Assembly (NCBI GenBank): GCA_021818335.1
Contig: JAKAEJ010000002.1
Location: forward strand, 1-64,000
DNA: 64,000 nucleotides
From: Pseudomonadota bacterium
Lineage (GTDB): Bacteria > Pseudomonadota > Gammaproteobacteria > Xanthomonadales > Rhodanobacteraceae
Direction of reading: 5' to 3'
Both the position numbers and the translations under genes were made by a program. Below the pieces are notes generated by a model, which worked only from the letters and a program-made list of their open reading frames with translations, searched no databases and had not been told where the DNA came from. Every line of letters starts with the position of its first letter. Within the stretch, counting starts at the first letter, position 1. This document shows positions 21,982 through 31,074 of this stretch, piece by piece.

Positions 21982-22553
21982 CGGTCGGGGCGCCTGAGGG
22001 CTGCAGCGGCGCGCAGGACCGCTCGCCGCACGCGTGGGTAGCTGCCGCAGCGGCATAGATTGGCGAGCGCATCGATATCGGCGTCGCTGGGATGCGGATG
22101 CGTGCGCAGCAGCGCGTGGGCGGCCAGCAGTTGACCGGATTGGCAGTAGCCGCACTGGATGGCATCTTCGGCAATCCAGGCTTCCTGCAGCGCGTCCAGC
22201 GTGCCATCAGGCCCCTCCAGCCCTTCGATCGTGGTTACCGATCGATTGGAGAGCGTCTGCATCGGCAAGAGGCAGGCATGCTCGGGTTTCCCATCGACCA
22301 GAACCGTGCAGGCACCGCATGCACCGATGCCGCAGGCATACTTCGTCCCGGTGAGCTGCAGGTAGTCACGAAGCCACCAAAGCAGTGGCATCTGCGGATC
22401 CCCTGCATGGAGGTAGGGCTTTCCATTGACCTTGAGATGGATGCCCGAGCGTCGCGCGTGCGGCGTGATCGTGGAAGGCGGAACTTGCGGTGGGGGCTGG
22501 GGCATGGGCGGCGACTCGGGGCGAGTACGCATTCTCTCACCAGCGCACGCCAT
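21978..22553 (-). CDS. (2Fe-2S)-binding small subunit of the molybdenum hydroxylase
   Basis: GTKYACGIGACGACTVLVDGKPEHACLLP and IQCGYCQSGQLLAAHALL / LCRCGSYPRVRRAV. Overlaps the large subunit start. Confidence 0.93.
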   Translation of the reverse strand: MACAGERMRTRPESPPMPQPPPQVPPSTITPHARRSGIHLKVNGKPYLHAGDPQMPLLWWLRDYLQLTGTKYACGIGACGACTVLVDGKPEHACLLPMQTLSNRSVTTIEGLEGPDGTLDALQEAWIAEDAIQCGYCQSGQLLAAHALLRTHPHPSDADIDALANLCRCGSYPRVRRAVLRAAAALRRPDR

Positions 22554-22580
22554 GCGGTCGGCGACCGGCTCTCGCAGTGT

Positions 22581-23057
22581 TCAGTAAGCGATGGCACGCA
22601 CCGTCAGTTCGCGGGGTCCTGCCGGACGTACCCAGGTCACCGTGTCGCCAATGCAAGCGCCCTCGAGCGCGCGCGCCAGCGGCGATCGCCAGCTCACGCT
22701 GCCCGCGCCCGCATCGGCCTCGTCTTCGCCAACGATCCGCCAGCGACTGACATCTCCATTGTCGTCTTCCACCTCCACTTTCGCGCCGAAGGCCACCCGC
22801 CCTTGCGGCTGCCGAGCCGGGTCAATCGCGATCGCGGTGGCACAGCGCGCTTCCAGCCAGCGCAGTTCATTCGCGATGGCTTGTTGCGCGGCATTGTCAC
22901 CGCGGGAACCGGCGTCGAGCAGCTCCTGCTGCAGTGTCGGGATCCGCGCCCGGAGCTTCTCGAGGCCTTGCGGGGTCACGTAGTTCGGATGCGGCTCTGC
23001 GATGCGCTCAGGCAGGACGGCGGGCGTTTCGGTTTCTTTGGTGAAGGCGCGGCTCAT
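22581..23057 (-). CDS. GreA/GreB-family transcription elongation factor
   Basis: MSRAFTKETETPAVLPERIAEPHPNYVTPQGLEKLRARIPTLQQEL; VAFGAKVEVEDDNGDVSRWRIVGEDEADAGAGSVSWRSPLARALEG. Confidence 0.88.
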   Translation of the reverse strand: MSRAFTKETETPAVLPERIAEPHPNYVTPQGLEKLRARIPTLQQELLDAGSRGDNAAQQAIANELRWLEARCATAIAIDPARQPQGRVAFGAKVEVEDDNGDVSRWRIVGEDEADAGAGSVSWRSPLARALEGACIGDTVTWVRPAGPRELTVRAIAY

Positions 23058-23088
23058 CACCGCAATATGGCGTCGCCCTTGCGACGTC

Positions 23089-24405
23089 TCAAGCCGCACT
23101 GCGCCGCTTCCAGTAGGCGTAAACAGGCAGGCCCAGAAGCATCACGACGATGCCCATCCCGGCATTGAACGGGCTGTAGCCGACAGTTACCGCCACGACG
23201 GCCAGTACCAGTGCGATGAATAACAGGGGCTCGAGAGGGTACAGTGGCGTGCGGAACCCTTCGTAGTCGCGTTGGCGGCGACGGTAAGCAAAAAGCGCGG
23301 CGATGGCGGCGGCATAGCCCAGCCAGTCGACGACGGTCGTGTAGTTGAGCAGCCAACTGAAGCTGCCGGTCAACGCCAGTACGATGGACCATCCAGCGAG
23401 GGCGGCCAGCGCGCGCTGAGGCGTGCGCCGCGCTGGGTGCAGCATGCCAAGGCTCCGGAAGAACAGGCCTTGCGCCGCGATCGTCTGGAGCACGCGCGCA
23501 GCGCCACCCAGTGCCACGGCGCAGTAACCGAACGTCGATAGCGCAATGCCCGCGGCGATGATGCGGCCACCTACGGCGCCCAGGGCCAAGCCCATGACCG
23601 CGGCGGCGGGCGCCTGGCTGTGGGCTAGCCCGTCATGCCCGAGTGCGGCGAGGTAGCCGAGATTGACCAGGACGTAGGCCAGCATCACCAGAAGCAGGCC
23701 CATCACCAAGGCCAGCGGGAGCGTACGGCGAGGCCTGCGGACCTCGCCGGCCAAGGCGTTGAGATAGGCAAACCCGCCATAGGCGAACAGCACGGGTAGC
23801 AAGGCGAGCGCGAAATTGGGGTGGGCGACCTTTGGATCGGCGGCAAGCGCCAACGGAAGTCGCGGTGCCGCGAGCCACAGGCCAGCGCCAGCCAGTACCG
23901 CCACCGTGGCCAGCTTCAGGATGCTCATCGCGTTCTGAAGCATGGCCCCGTTCTGAATCCCGCGTGCATGGACGAGCGCGACCAGCAGGAGTGCGCTGCT
24001 GCCAAGGATCGGTGCCAAGCCCACGGGCAAGCCCACGGCCACCGCCATATAACGGCCCAGGATCAGGGAAACGGCCGCCAGCGAACCCGGCAGGTCGGCA
24101 ACCAGCATCGTCCATCCGAAGAGGAATGCCAGCAGTGGGCCGAAAGCCTCCAGGATGTAAAGGTAGCTGCCGCCCGCCTCGGGTCGGCGCGCCCCCAGCT
24201 CGGCGAAACACAGCGCGCCGAGCAGCGTGAGTATGCCCCCGAGCACCCAGGCGAGCAGTAATTCGGCACCCGAATGCGTGTGTGCGGCTACCACGGCTGG
24301 GTTGAGGAAAATGCCCGCCCCGATGACGCCACCGACCACCAGCATCGTCGAGGAGAACACACCCATGCGCCGCAGGTAACCGCCCCCACCGCCTATCTCG
24401 TCCAT
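23089..24405 (-). CDS. APC-family amino acid permease
   Basis: MDEIGGGGGYLRRMGVFSSTMLVVGGVIGAGIFLNPAVVAAHTHSG; about 12 hydrophobic segments. Confidence 0.88.
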   Translation of the reverse strand: MDEIGGGGGYLRRMGVFSSTMLVVGGVIGAGIFLNPAVVAAHTHSGAELLLAWVLGGILTLLGALCFAELGARRPEAGGSYLYILEAFGPLLAFLFGWTMLVADLPGSLAAVSLILGRYMAVAVGLPVGLAPILGSSALLLVALVHARGIQNGAMLQNAMSILKLATVAVLAGAGLWLAAPRLPLALAADPKVAHPNFALALLPVLFAYGGFAYLNALAGEVRRPRRTLPLALVMGLLLVMLAYVLVNLGYLAALGHDGLAHSQAPAAAVMGLALGAVGGRIIAAGIALSTFGYCAVALGGAARVLQTIAAQGLFFRSLGMLHPARRTPQRALAALAGWSIVLALTGSFSWLLNYTTVVDWLGYAAAIAALFAYRRRQRDYEGFRTPLYPLEPLLFIALVLAVVAVTVGYSPFNAGMGIVVMLLGLPVYAYWKRRSAA

Positions 24406-24587
24406 GCGCCATTCCTGTCGCCCCGTCGCCGTCGACCAGTGTGCCCGACACCGCGCCGTTAGGCGAGGCATATGCGCTGGAAGGCCCATATTGCGTCGGC
24501 CTGCCGTTCCAGCTCGTTGCGATTGAGCGATGGGTCCGGGTCCGCGAGCATATAAACTGAGCGGATGACTTGGACACCACGCCGTCG

Positions 24588-25661
24588 ATGAGTGTCGACT
24601 GGCAGGCTGCGCGCCGTGCGCTGGCCCGAAGGCTGCTGCGCGCGCCTAGTGGAAAGGGGTCGACCCCGATTGATCCTGCAGAGATCCGACGCGTGCTCGT
24701 GGCGCGCCCGAACCATCGCCTCGGAAACGTGCTGCTGCTGACGCCGCTGCTGCAGGAACTCGAACAATGGCTGCCGCACGCGCGGGTGGATGTGCTCGCA
24801 GGCCCACCGTTTGCCGCGTGCCTCCTGCAGGGTTATCCCAGCGTGGCGCGCGTGGACACGTTGAGCGCCCGACCGCTGCACCACCCGCACGCACTGTGGT
24901 CGCTGTGGCGTGAATTGCCGGGCCGCGGCTACGCGCTCGCGTTGGATGCAGCCGAACGATCGCAGTCCGCCCGCTGGGCCGTGGGCCGTAGCCGCGCGAG
25001 GTGGCGGGTCGGGATTGCGGATGCCGATTACGGTAGCGGAGGCCTGACTCATGGGGTGCCCAACGTCTCATGTGGAGTGCATCAGGCAAAGATGCCGGTT
25101 TATATGCTGCGCGCGGCACTGGGCCTGCCCCGGGATGCGCCGGTCGCCCCACTGGCCGTGAGGCTGACTGACGCCGAGCGTGTGGCGGGAATGGCACGGC
25201 TGGATGAGTTGATGGGGCCGCGCGCTGGCGATTCGCCGCGCATCGGACTCTTTGCAGAGGCTACCGGCGCCAAGCGCTATTCGCTCACGTTCTGGCAGGC
25301 GCTGATCGATGCGTTGCGTGAGCGCGTGCCGCGCGCTCGACTGGCCGAAATTGTTCCCGCGCATGGTCGTGCGCTGCTGCCGCTGCCGGGGCTTCATACG
25401 CCGGCATTACGCGAGGCGGCCGCTGTGTGCGCGGCCTTTGACGCAGTGATCGCCGCGGATTCGGGGTTGATGCATCTCGCCGCCGCCAGTGGCGTACCGC
25501 TGCTCGGACTATTCCAGGCGACGGATCCTGCGCGCTATGGTCCCTATGGTCCGCACCAGCGTGCGCTGGAGACGCGTGGCTTGGATGCGGATGCCATCGC
25601 TGCATGCTGTTCGCTCGACGTACTGACTCCGGCAGACGCCGACGCAGTCGCGTCAGGTTGA
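24588..25661 (+). CDS. Glycosyltransferase family 9 (heptosyltransferase-like)
   Basis: RRVLVARPNHRLGNVLLLTPLLQELEQWLPHARVDVLAG; AAVCAAFDAVIAADSGLMHLAAASGVPLLGLFQATDPARYGPYG. Confidence 0.88.
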   Translation: MSVDWQAARRALARRLLRAPSGKGSTPIDPAEIRRVLVARPNHRLGNVLLLTPLLQELEQWLPHARVDVLAGPPFAACLLQGYPSVARVDTLSARPLHHPHALWSLWRELPGRGYALALDAAERSQSARWAVGRSRARWRVGIADADYGSGGLTHGVPNVSCGVHQAKMPVYMLRAALGLPRDAPVAPLAVRLTDAERVAGMARLDELMGPRAGDSPRIGLFAEATGAKRYSLTFWQALIDALRERVPRARLAEIVPAHGRALLPLPGLHTPALREAAAVCAAFDAVIAADSGLMHLAAASGVPLLGLFQATDPARYGPYGPHQRALETRGLDADAIAACCSLDVLTPADADAVASG

Positions 25662-25726
25662 CGCAGCGAACTACAATAGACCTCGGCGGGCTGCGGCGAG
25701 TCGTCTCACGTTGCGGCATGTTTTTC

Positions 25727-25740
25727 TTGATTCATATCAA
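25727..25740. promoter_or_regulatory. FNR/ANR-type operator TTGATTCATATCAA upstream of the cytochrome-porin gene
   Basis: Perfect TTGAT-N4-ATCAA palindrome, 67 bp (centre) before the ATG at 25801; CACACT hexamer at 25763-25768 matches class II -41.5 spacing. Confidence 0.75.
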
Positions 25741-25800
25741 GCCCGCAACGACAGCTCCTCACCACACTACGTGCGCACCGTTGGGGGTGCTTTGTTGGAG

Positions 25801-27186
25801 ATGAAAATGAACATTCGATGGTGGCGAATGGACGCGTGGCGGGGCGCCGCCCTGTCCGTGCTGGCACTGGCGGGCTTCGCGGCAACGAACGCGGCGCACG
25901 CAGTGCCGATGTTCGCGCGCGAGACCGGACAGCCCTGTGCGGCCTGCCACATCGGTGGTTTCGGGCCGCAGTTGACGCCATTCGGGCGCCAGTTCAAGCT
26001 CGATGGCTATCGCTTGGACGTGAACAAGGGCTGGGACACGCATCTGTCGGCGATGGCAGTGGAGTCCTTCACCCACACCCAGCAGCCGCAGGCGGCACCG
26101 CCGGCACCGAACTACGGTGTCAACAACAACACCGAACTGCAGCAGGCCTCGATCTTCTTTGGCGGCAAGCTGGCGTCGCACTGGGGCATGCTGGGTCAGT
26201 TCACGTACCAACAGGCCAGCGGGATGTGGGGCTGGGACAACACCGACGTGCGTTACGCGCACAACTACACCGTTTCCGGCAAAGGCGGTGTGTTCGGTGT
26301 GTCGTTCAACAATAATCCGACGGTGACGGACGTGTTCAACACCGCGCCGGCTTGGATGTATCCCTACTTCTCGACCGATCTGGTTCCTGGGCCGCCGGCA
26401 ACGCCGATGCTCATGGGCGGGTTTGGCCAGCAGGTGGTGGGCGCAACGGCCTACACGATGTTCGACCAGAACTGGTACGCCGAGGCGGGCTTCTACAAGA
26501 CCTTGTCTGCCAGCTTGTTGCAGGGACGTTTCTTCAACGCCGGATTCAATGGTCGAATCGTCGGTGCAGCGCCGTACGTCCGCTTAGCCTACACACGTGC
26601 CGTGCCGGGTGGCGATTTCGAGGTGGGTGGCTATTTCTTTGATGCGCGCCAGGGTCAGGTCGGGACGGCCGCCGATGGCGTCACGGCCGTTCCCGTCGCG
26701 GGACCCTACAACGAGTACAAGGATTTCGGTGCCGATGCGAGCTACCAGTACCTGGGTGGCGGCAAGAACATATTCACGGCACAGGCTTTGTACGTGACCG
26801 AGCGGCAGACCCTCAACGGCACGTACGCCAATGGCGGTTCGAGCAACCTGCGCAACACGGTCAACTCGTTCAACATCAATGGCTCGTACTGGTACAACAA
26901 CACGTATGGAGTCACCCTGTCCGGGTTCCGCAACAATGGGACGTCTGACGCGGTGCTGTACGCCAACAGAACGGGCTCGCCGTTGACCCAGGGCTATATG
27001 GTCGAGTTCAACATCAATCCATTCGGCAAGTTCGATTCTTTCGATCGCCCGTGGGTGAACCTGCGCTTCGGCCTGCAGTACACGTACTACACGCTGTTCG
27101 ATGGCGCGGCGACCAACTTTGATGGCGCCGGCACCAACGCGCACGCCAACAACACGCTGTACGCTTACGTCTGGACAGCCTTCTGA
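25801..27186 (+). CDS. Fused monoheme cytochrome c - outer-membrane beta-barrel porin (Cyc2-like family)
   Basis: Signal peptide ending NAAHA; VPMFARETGQPCAACHIGGFGPQLTPFGRQFKLDGYRLDV (CxxCH plus FGRxFK motif typical of cytochrome-porins); about 390-aa barrel-like C terminus rich in Asn/Tyr/Phe, ending YAYVWTAF. Confidence 0.82.
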   Translation: MKMNIRWWRMDAWRGAALSVLALAGFAATNAAHAVPMFARETGQPCAACHIGGFGPQLTPFGRQFKLDGYRLDVNKGWDTHLSAMAVESFTHTQQPQAAPPAPNYGVNNNTELQQASIFFGGKLASHWGMLGQFTYQQASGMWGWDNTDVRYAHNYTVSGKGGVFGVSFNNNPTVTDVFNTAPAWMYPYFSTDLVPGPPATPMLMGGFGQQVVGATAYTMFDQNWYAEAGFYKTLSASLLQGRFFNAGFNGRIVGAAPYVRLAYTRAVPGGDFEVGGYFFDARQGQVGTAADGVTAVPVAGPYNEYKDFGADASYQYLGGGKNIFTAQALYVTERQTLNGTYANGGSSNLRNTVNSFNINGSYWYNNTYGVTLSGFRNNGTSDAVLYANRTGSPLTQGYMVEFNINPFGKFDSFDRPWVNLRFGLQYTYYTLFDGAATNFDGAGTNAHANNTLYAYVWTAF

Positions 27187-27210
27187 ACGGAAGCCCAAGG
27201 CCTACATCGG

Positions 27211-27247
27211 GCCGCGTCCGCCGATCGGTGGGCGCGGCTTTTGTTTT
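27211..27247 (+). terminator. Rho-independent terminator downstream of the cytochrome-porin gene
   Basis: GCCGCG-TCCGCCGATCGGTGGG-CGCGGC followed by TTTTGTTTT. Confidence 0.75.
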
Positions 27248-27275
27248 GCGGAGTTCGATGAGGGCATGATGTGGC

Positions 27276-28574
27276 ATGGACGTGTTTGACCTGCCACCGC
27301 TGCTGCTGCAATTTGGCGTTACATCGGTCCTCGCCTTCGTGCTGGGGCTGGAGCTCCACGGCTATCGGCGGGCACAGGACGAAGGCGTCGGCTTCGGCAC
27401 TACACGGACGTTGACGCTGATTGCAGCGGCCGGATTCGTGCTCTGGTTGCTTGACGTCGGCGTGCCGCACCTCCTGTATTTGGCAGGTTTGGCTTCCTTG
27501 TCCCTGTGGCTGGCCGTCGACCTCGCCCGACAGAGCGCAGGCAGGACGGCTGACGACTCCGCCGCCGCTGGCGGTTCGTTGCTGCCCGTGATGATCGCGC
27601 TGCTGGCGTATGCGCTCGGGCCGATCGTGCAGACGCAGCCAGACTGGTTCGTCGCCGCGGTCCTGATCGTGGCGGTGCTGATGCTGGCTGAAAAGCCGCT
27701 GATCCGGCGCCTTTCCGATGCGGTCCCTGCCAGCGAAGGCATCACCCTCGCGAAATTCCTGCTGCTTGCCGGGCTGGTGCTTCCGCTCATGCCGGATGTA
27801 GCGCTGCCCGGCCTGCCCATGTTGACCTATCGCACGGTCTGGACCGCGGTGGTCGCCATCTCGGGCCTGGCGTACCTGGGTTACGTGGCCCACCGGTACG
27901 TGTGGCCCGGTGCTGGCGCGCTCCTGACGGGACTCATTGGTGGCCTGTATTCGAGCACTGCAGTGTCCATTGTGCTGGGTCGACAGGCGCGCACTGATCC
28001 GGCGGTCGCTGCGCAGGCGCCCACTGCGATCCTGCTGGCAGTGATGGTGATGTATCCGCGGCTTCTCGTGCTGATCGCACTTCTTGGCCATTTCGGAACG
28101 GTGAGGGCACTGCTCGTCCCGTATGGCACCATTTTCGTCGGATCCGGCGCGCTTGCGGCCTGGATGCGATGGCGCGCGGTTCCGTCGGTCGCGCCGGCAG
28201 TGGCCGAGCCGCTGCGTCTGGAAGCCCACAATCCACTAGACCTTCCAATCGCGCTGTTGTTCGGCGGGCTCTTTGTCGTTTTTGCAGCCTTGACCCAATT
28301 CATTCACGCGCATTTTGGCGCGGGTGCACTGAAGCTTCTCAGCTTGGCAGTGGGGTTGACTGACATCAACCCTTATATTCTCTCGCTCGTCGCGCAGCAC
28401 AGCAGCATTGGCCAGACGCTCATGGTGGATGCCATCCTCATCGCGTCGATCGGCAACAACCTGGTGAACTCATGCTACGCACTCGTGCTCTCGCGGGAGC
28501 GGCGAATGCTGCCGGTCGTATCCTGGTTCGCGCTGTGCTTGGCTGGCGCACTCCTCTGGACGGGGTGGCTGTAG
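27276..28574 (+). CDS. MgtC/SapB-DUF4010-family integral membrane protein
   Basis: MDVFDLPPLLLQFGVTSVLAFVLGLELHGYRR; LIGGLYSSTAVSIVLGRQAR; INPYILSLVAQHSSIGQTLMVDAILIASIGNNLVNSCYAL. Confidence 0.85.
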   Translation: MDVFDLPPLLLQFGVTSVLAFVLGLELHGYRRAQDEGVGFGTTRTLTLIAAAGFVLWLLDVGVPHLLYLAGLASLSLWLAVDLARQSAGRTADDSAAAGGSLLPVMIALLAYALGPIVQTQPDWFVAAVLIVAVLMLAEKPLIRRLSDAVPASEGITLAKFLLLAGLVLPLMPDVALPGLPMLTYRTVWTAVVAISGLAYLGYVAHRYVWPGAGALLTGLIGGLYSSTAVSIVLGRQARTDPAVAAQAPTAILLAVMVMYPRLLVLIALLGHFGTVRALLVPYGTIFVGSGALAAWMRWRAVPSVAPAVAEPLRLEAHNPLDLPIALLFGGLFVVFAALTQFIHAHFGAGALKLLSLAVGLTDINPYILSLVAQHSSIGQTLMVDAILIASIGNNLVNSCYALVLSRERRMLPVVSWFALCLAGALLWTGWL

Positions 28575-28631
28575 CCGCTACCCCGGCCGGAGGACAGAGG
28601 GCGGTGCGGACCCGGCCCGATCGCGCGCTGC

Positions 28632-29072
28632 TCAACCGCAGCCGGCGAAGCCGTCGCTGGCCATCTTGGCCTCGTAGGGAGCGGCGATCTGGCTGCCCGG
28701 AGTCAGGTGCGCCTTGGCGCCCGCCCAGTCGCCCGGCTTCACACGGAGCAACCAGCCGGTGTTGTACGGATCGCTGTTTGCCATCTTCGGATCCGCCACC
28801 AGGGCATCGTTGACTGCAGCCACCTCGGCGTCGAAGGCAATCTTGGCAGGGCCTACCCATTTGCCGGATTCGATCGTGGCGCAGGACTTGCCCGCCTGGA
28901 CCTCCTTGCCGGCTTTCTTGGGCGTGACCGCGACCAACTGCCCCGCCATGGCCACCGCCACTTGGGTCATGCCCGTGACAACGGTCCCATCTGCTTCCTC
29001 GCGATACCACATATTGTTGGGCACGTCGTAGTAAAGCTCGTCGGGAAAGTTACAACCGCGTACGGTCGCCAT
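28632..29072 (-). CDS. GcvH-like lipoyl-domain protein (candidate lipoate-binding LbpA-type paralogue)
   Basis: MATVRGCNFPDELYYDVPNNMWYREEADGTVVTGMTQVAVAMAGQLVAVTPKKAGKEV; lipoyl-Lys region CATIESGKWVGPAKIAFDAEVAAVNDALVADPKMANSDPYNTGWLLRVKPGD. Confidence 0.85.
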   Translation of the reverse strand: MATVRGCNFPDELYYDVPNNMWYREEADGTVVTGMTQVAVAMAGQLVAVTPKKAGKEVQAGKSCATIESGKWVGPAKIAFDAEVAAVNDALVADPKMANSDPYNTGWLLRVKPGDWAGAKAHLTPGSQIAAPYEAKMASDGFAGCG

Positions 29073-29205
29073 GATCGATCTCCTGATGCGGATACGGAAT
29101 TGGGGACTGACGGATTTCAAGCCGAGGTCGGGGCCGAAATGCCGAGCGCCCCCGCAGGCACCATTGTTGCCCTATAAGCAGTTGCTAAACAAGTCGCCGG
29201 CCTTG

Positions 29206-29583
29206 TCACCAGGTCAGGAGACGACCGGCGGAGGCCAGTGAAGGCAGCGCTGCGCTTGGAGCCATCAGTGGCACTGGGTAGCCGAGGTCCGCTTCGGTCA
29301 TGCCGTTGAGCTCCAGCGACTGCAGGCAGCCTATGATTTGCACCCCGTTGTCGATGGCCAGTTTCATGAAGTCGGCGATGCTCTTGCCGCCGGCCATCGG
29401 GACGACGCTTGCGGCCTTGCCCTTCGCCAGCAGTTCCGTGGCCGGCCCCGTGAAATACATCACCACCTCCTGTTCTGCGGCCGCCGCGGTGGCAGCAAGG
29501 AAGAACGCTGAGGGCAGGCGCTTGGGATTTTCCGGCCCCGTGATGAGGATGATCACGAGGTCAGCGGGCTTCGGTGTGTTCAT
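29206..29583 (-). CDS. DsrE/DsrF-like family protein
   Basis: ADLVIILITGPENPKRLPSAFFLAATAAAAEQEVVMYFTGPATELL ... DNGVQIIGCLQSLELNGMTEADL: DsrE fold pattern with a single conserved-position Cys. Confidence 0.8.
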   Translation of the reverse strand: MNTPKPADLVIILITGPENPKRLPSAFFLAATAAAAEQEVVMYFTGPATELLAKGKAASVVPMAGGKSIADFMKLAIDNGVQIIGCLQSLELNGMTEADLGYPVPLMAPSAALPSLASAGRLLTW

Positions 29584-29651
29584 GGATTGTTTCTCCTCCC
29601 GGCGTGCGTCTGGTGTCGGATGCAGTGTGCGGCCGACCAGCGCGTTGAGGC

Positions 29652-29665
29652 TTGACCGCGGTCAA
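29652..29665. promoter_or_regulatory. FNR/ANR-type operator TTGACCGCGGTCAA upstream of the DsrE-like / GcvH-like pair
   Basis: Perfect palindrome, centre 75 bp upstream of the DsrE start; CACACT (minus strand, 29629-29624) at class II spacing. Confidence 0.65.
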
Positions 29666-31074
29666 GTGGATCCCAGCAGGATCGGTTCGCCGGGTCCCGG
29701 CATCTGCCAACGGTAACCGGCCTTGTCGAGCACGTTGCCGAAGGCTTGCATGCCGCGGGCATAGTCTCCGTGAACCAGCAGCACCTGGCGTGGGTTTCCG
29801 CAGCGACGCAGCCAGGCCAGCAATTCGCTTTGCCCCGCGTGCGCCGAAAAGCCGTTGATGGTGTGTACTTGGGCCCGGACAGCGACGTCCTCCCCGAACA
29901 ACCGCACGCTGTGCGCGCCATCGATGATCTGGCGTGCCAAGGTCCCGGAGGCTGCGTAGCCAACGAACACGATGCTGTTGTCAGCGTGCGCAAGGTTGTG
30001 CAGAAGGTGGTGGCGCACGCGCCCGCCGCTGGCCATGCCCGAGCCGGCCATGATGACCGCGCCGCCGCGGATCTGGTTGATTGCCATCGACTCGGCGGTT
30101 TCCCGGGTCAGGCGAAGGCCCGGCAAATCAAGCGGATGGGCGCCCTCGAGCTCCCGCCTGAAGCTCGCGCGGAGCGCCGCCCGATGGTTGAGGAAGATTT
30201 CGGTCGCCGAGATAGCCATCGGCGAGTCGAGGAACACGGGCATATGGGCCGGCAGCGCACCGGAGCGAATGCCGCTGGCCAACGCGTAGAGAATCTCCTG
30301 CGCGCGTTCCAGCGCGAAGCTTGGGATGACGACATTCCCGCCGCGTTGCTGCGTTGCCGCCACGACGCGCAGCATCTCGTCAACGGAGGCCGGCCATGGG
30401 CGATGGTCTCGGTCGCCATAGGTGGTTTCCATGACGACCACGTCCGGAGGCACGGGGGGAGGGGCTGGGTCGTCCAGGAGCGGTCGTCCGGGATTGCCGA
30501 TGTCACCGGAAAAGAGGACCCGCAAGTCCGTAGCATCGTCCTGGATCTCAAGAAGGACAGAGGCCGATCCGAGGATGTGCCCCGCATTCACAAACGTGGC
30601 ATGGATACCCGGTGCGATCCGTCGCCGTTCCCCATAGGTCACCGGTGGAGCGAATGCGTCGATGCATCGCAAGGCATCCGTGACACCGTACAGAGGCGCC
30701 TGGGTCGTGCTGCCGCCGTAGTTGCCGCTGGCGCGCCGGCGAGCCCTCCGGGCCTCCTCCTCCTGCAGGCTGGCTGCATCCAGGAGCACCAATCGCGTCA
30801 ACTCCCGGGTTGCGGCGGTGCAGAAGACATCGCCGCGGAAGCCGCGCATGCCCAGCAGGGGTAGCCGTCCGCAGTGGTCGAGATGCGCGTGGGTCAGTAC
30901 GACGGCATCCACGCCCGCAGTGTCGAACGCGAATGCCTCGCCATTGTCTTCGGCCAGCTCGCGACTTCCTTGGAACAGGCCGCAATCCACCAGCACTCGC
31001 GCTCGACTGGTTTCGATCAGGTGGCACGACCCGGTCACCTGCTTGGCAGCGCCGTGCGCTGAAAAGCGGATCAT
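29662..31074 (-). CDS. MBL-fold beta-CASP metallohydrolase (RNA-processing exonuclease type)
   Basis: MIRFSAHGAAKQVTGSCHLIETSRARVLVDCGLFQG; VVLTHAHLDHCGRLPLL; FSGDIGNPGRPLL; AQVHTINGFSAHAGQSELLAWL. Confidence 0.92.
   Translation of the reverse strand: MIRFSAHGAAKQVTGSCHLIETSRARVLVDCGLFQGSRELAEDNGEAFAFDTAGVDAVVLTHAHLDHCGRLPLLGMRGFRGDVFCTAATRELTRLVLLDAASLQEEEARRARRRASGNYGGSTTQAPLYGVTDALRCIDAFAPPVTYGERRRIAPGIHATFVNAGHILGSASVLLEIQDDATDLRVLFSGDIGNPGRPLLDDPAPPPVPPDVVVMETTYGDRDHRPWPASVDEMLRVVAATQQRGGNVVIPSFALERAQEILYALASGIRSGALPAHMPVFLDSPMAISATEIFLNHRAALRASFRRELEGAHPLDLPGLRLTRETAESMAINQIRGGAVIMAGSGMASGGRVRHHLLHNLAHADNSIVFVGYAASGTLARQIIDGAHSVRLFGEDVAVRAQVHTINGFSAHAGQSELLAWLRRCGNPRQVLLVHGDYARGMQAFGNVLDKAGYRWQMPGPGEPILLGST

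Noticed and set aside
29107-29120. CTGACGGATTTCAA as a second FNR-like site for the GcvH-like gene
   Set aside because: About 41 bp from the GcvH-like start, but one half-site is degraded; too weak to call.
30076-30089. TTGATTGCCATCGA resembling an FNR box
   Set aside because: One mismatch and located inside the MBL coding sequence, not near a start codon.
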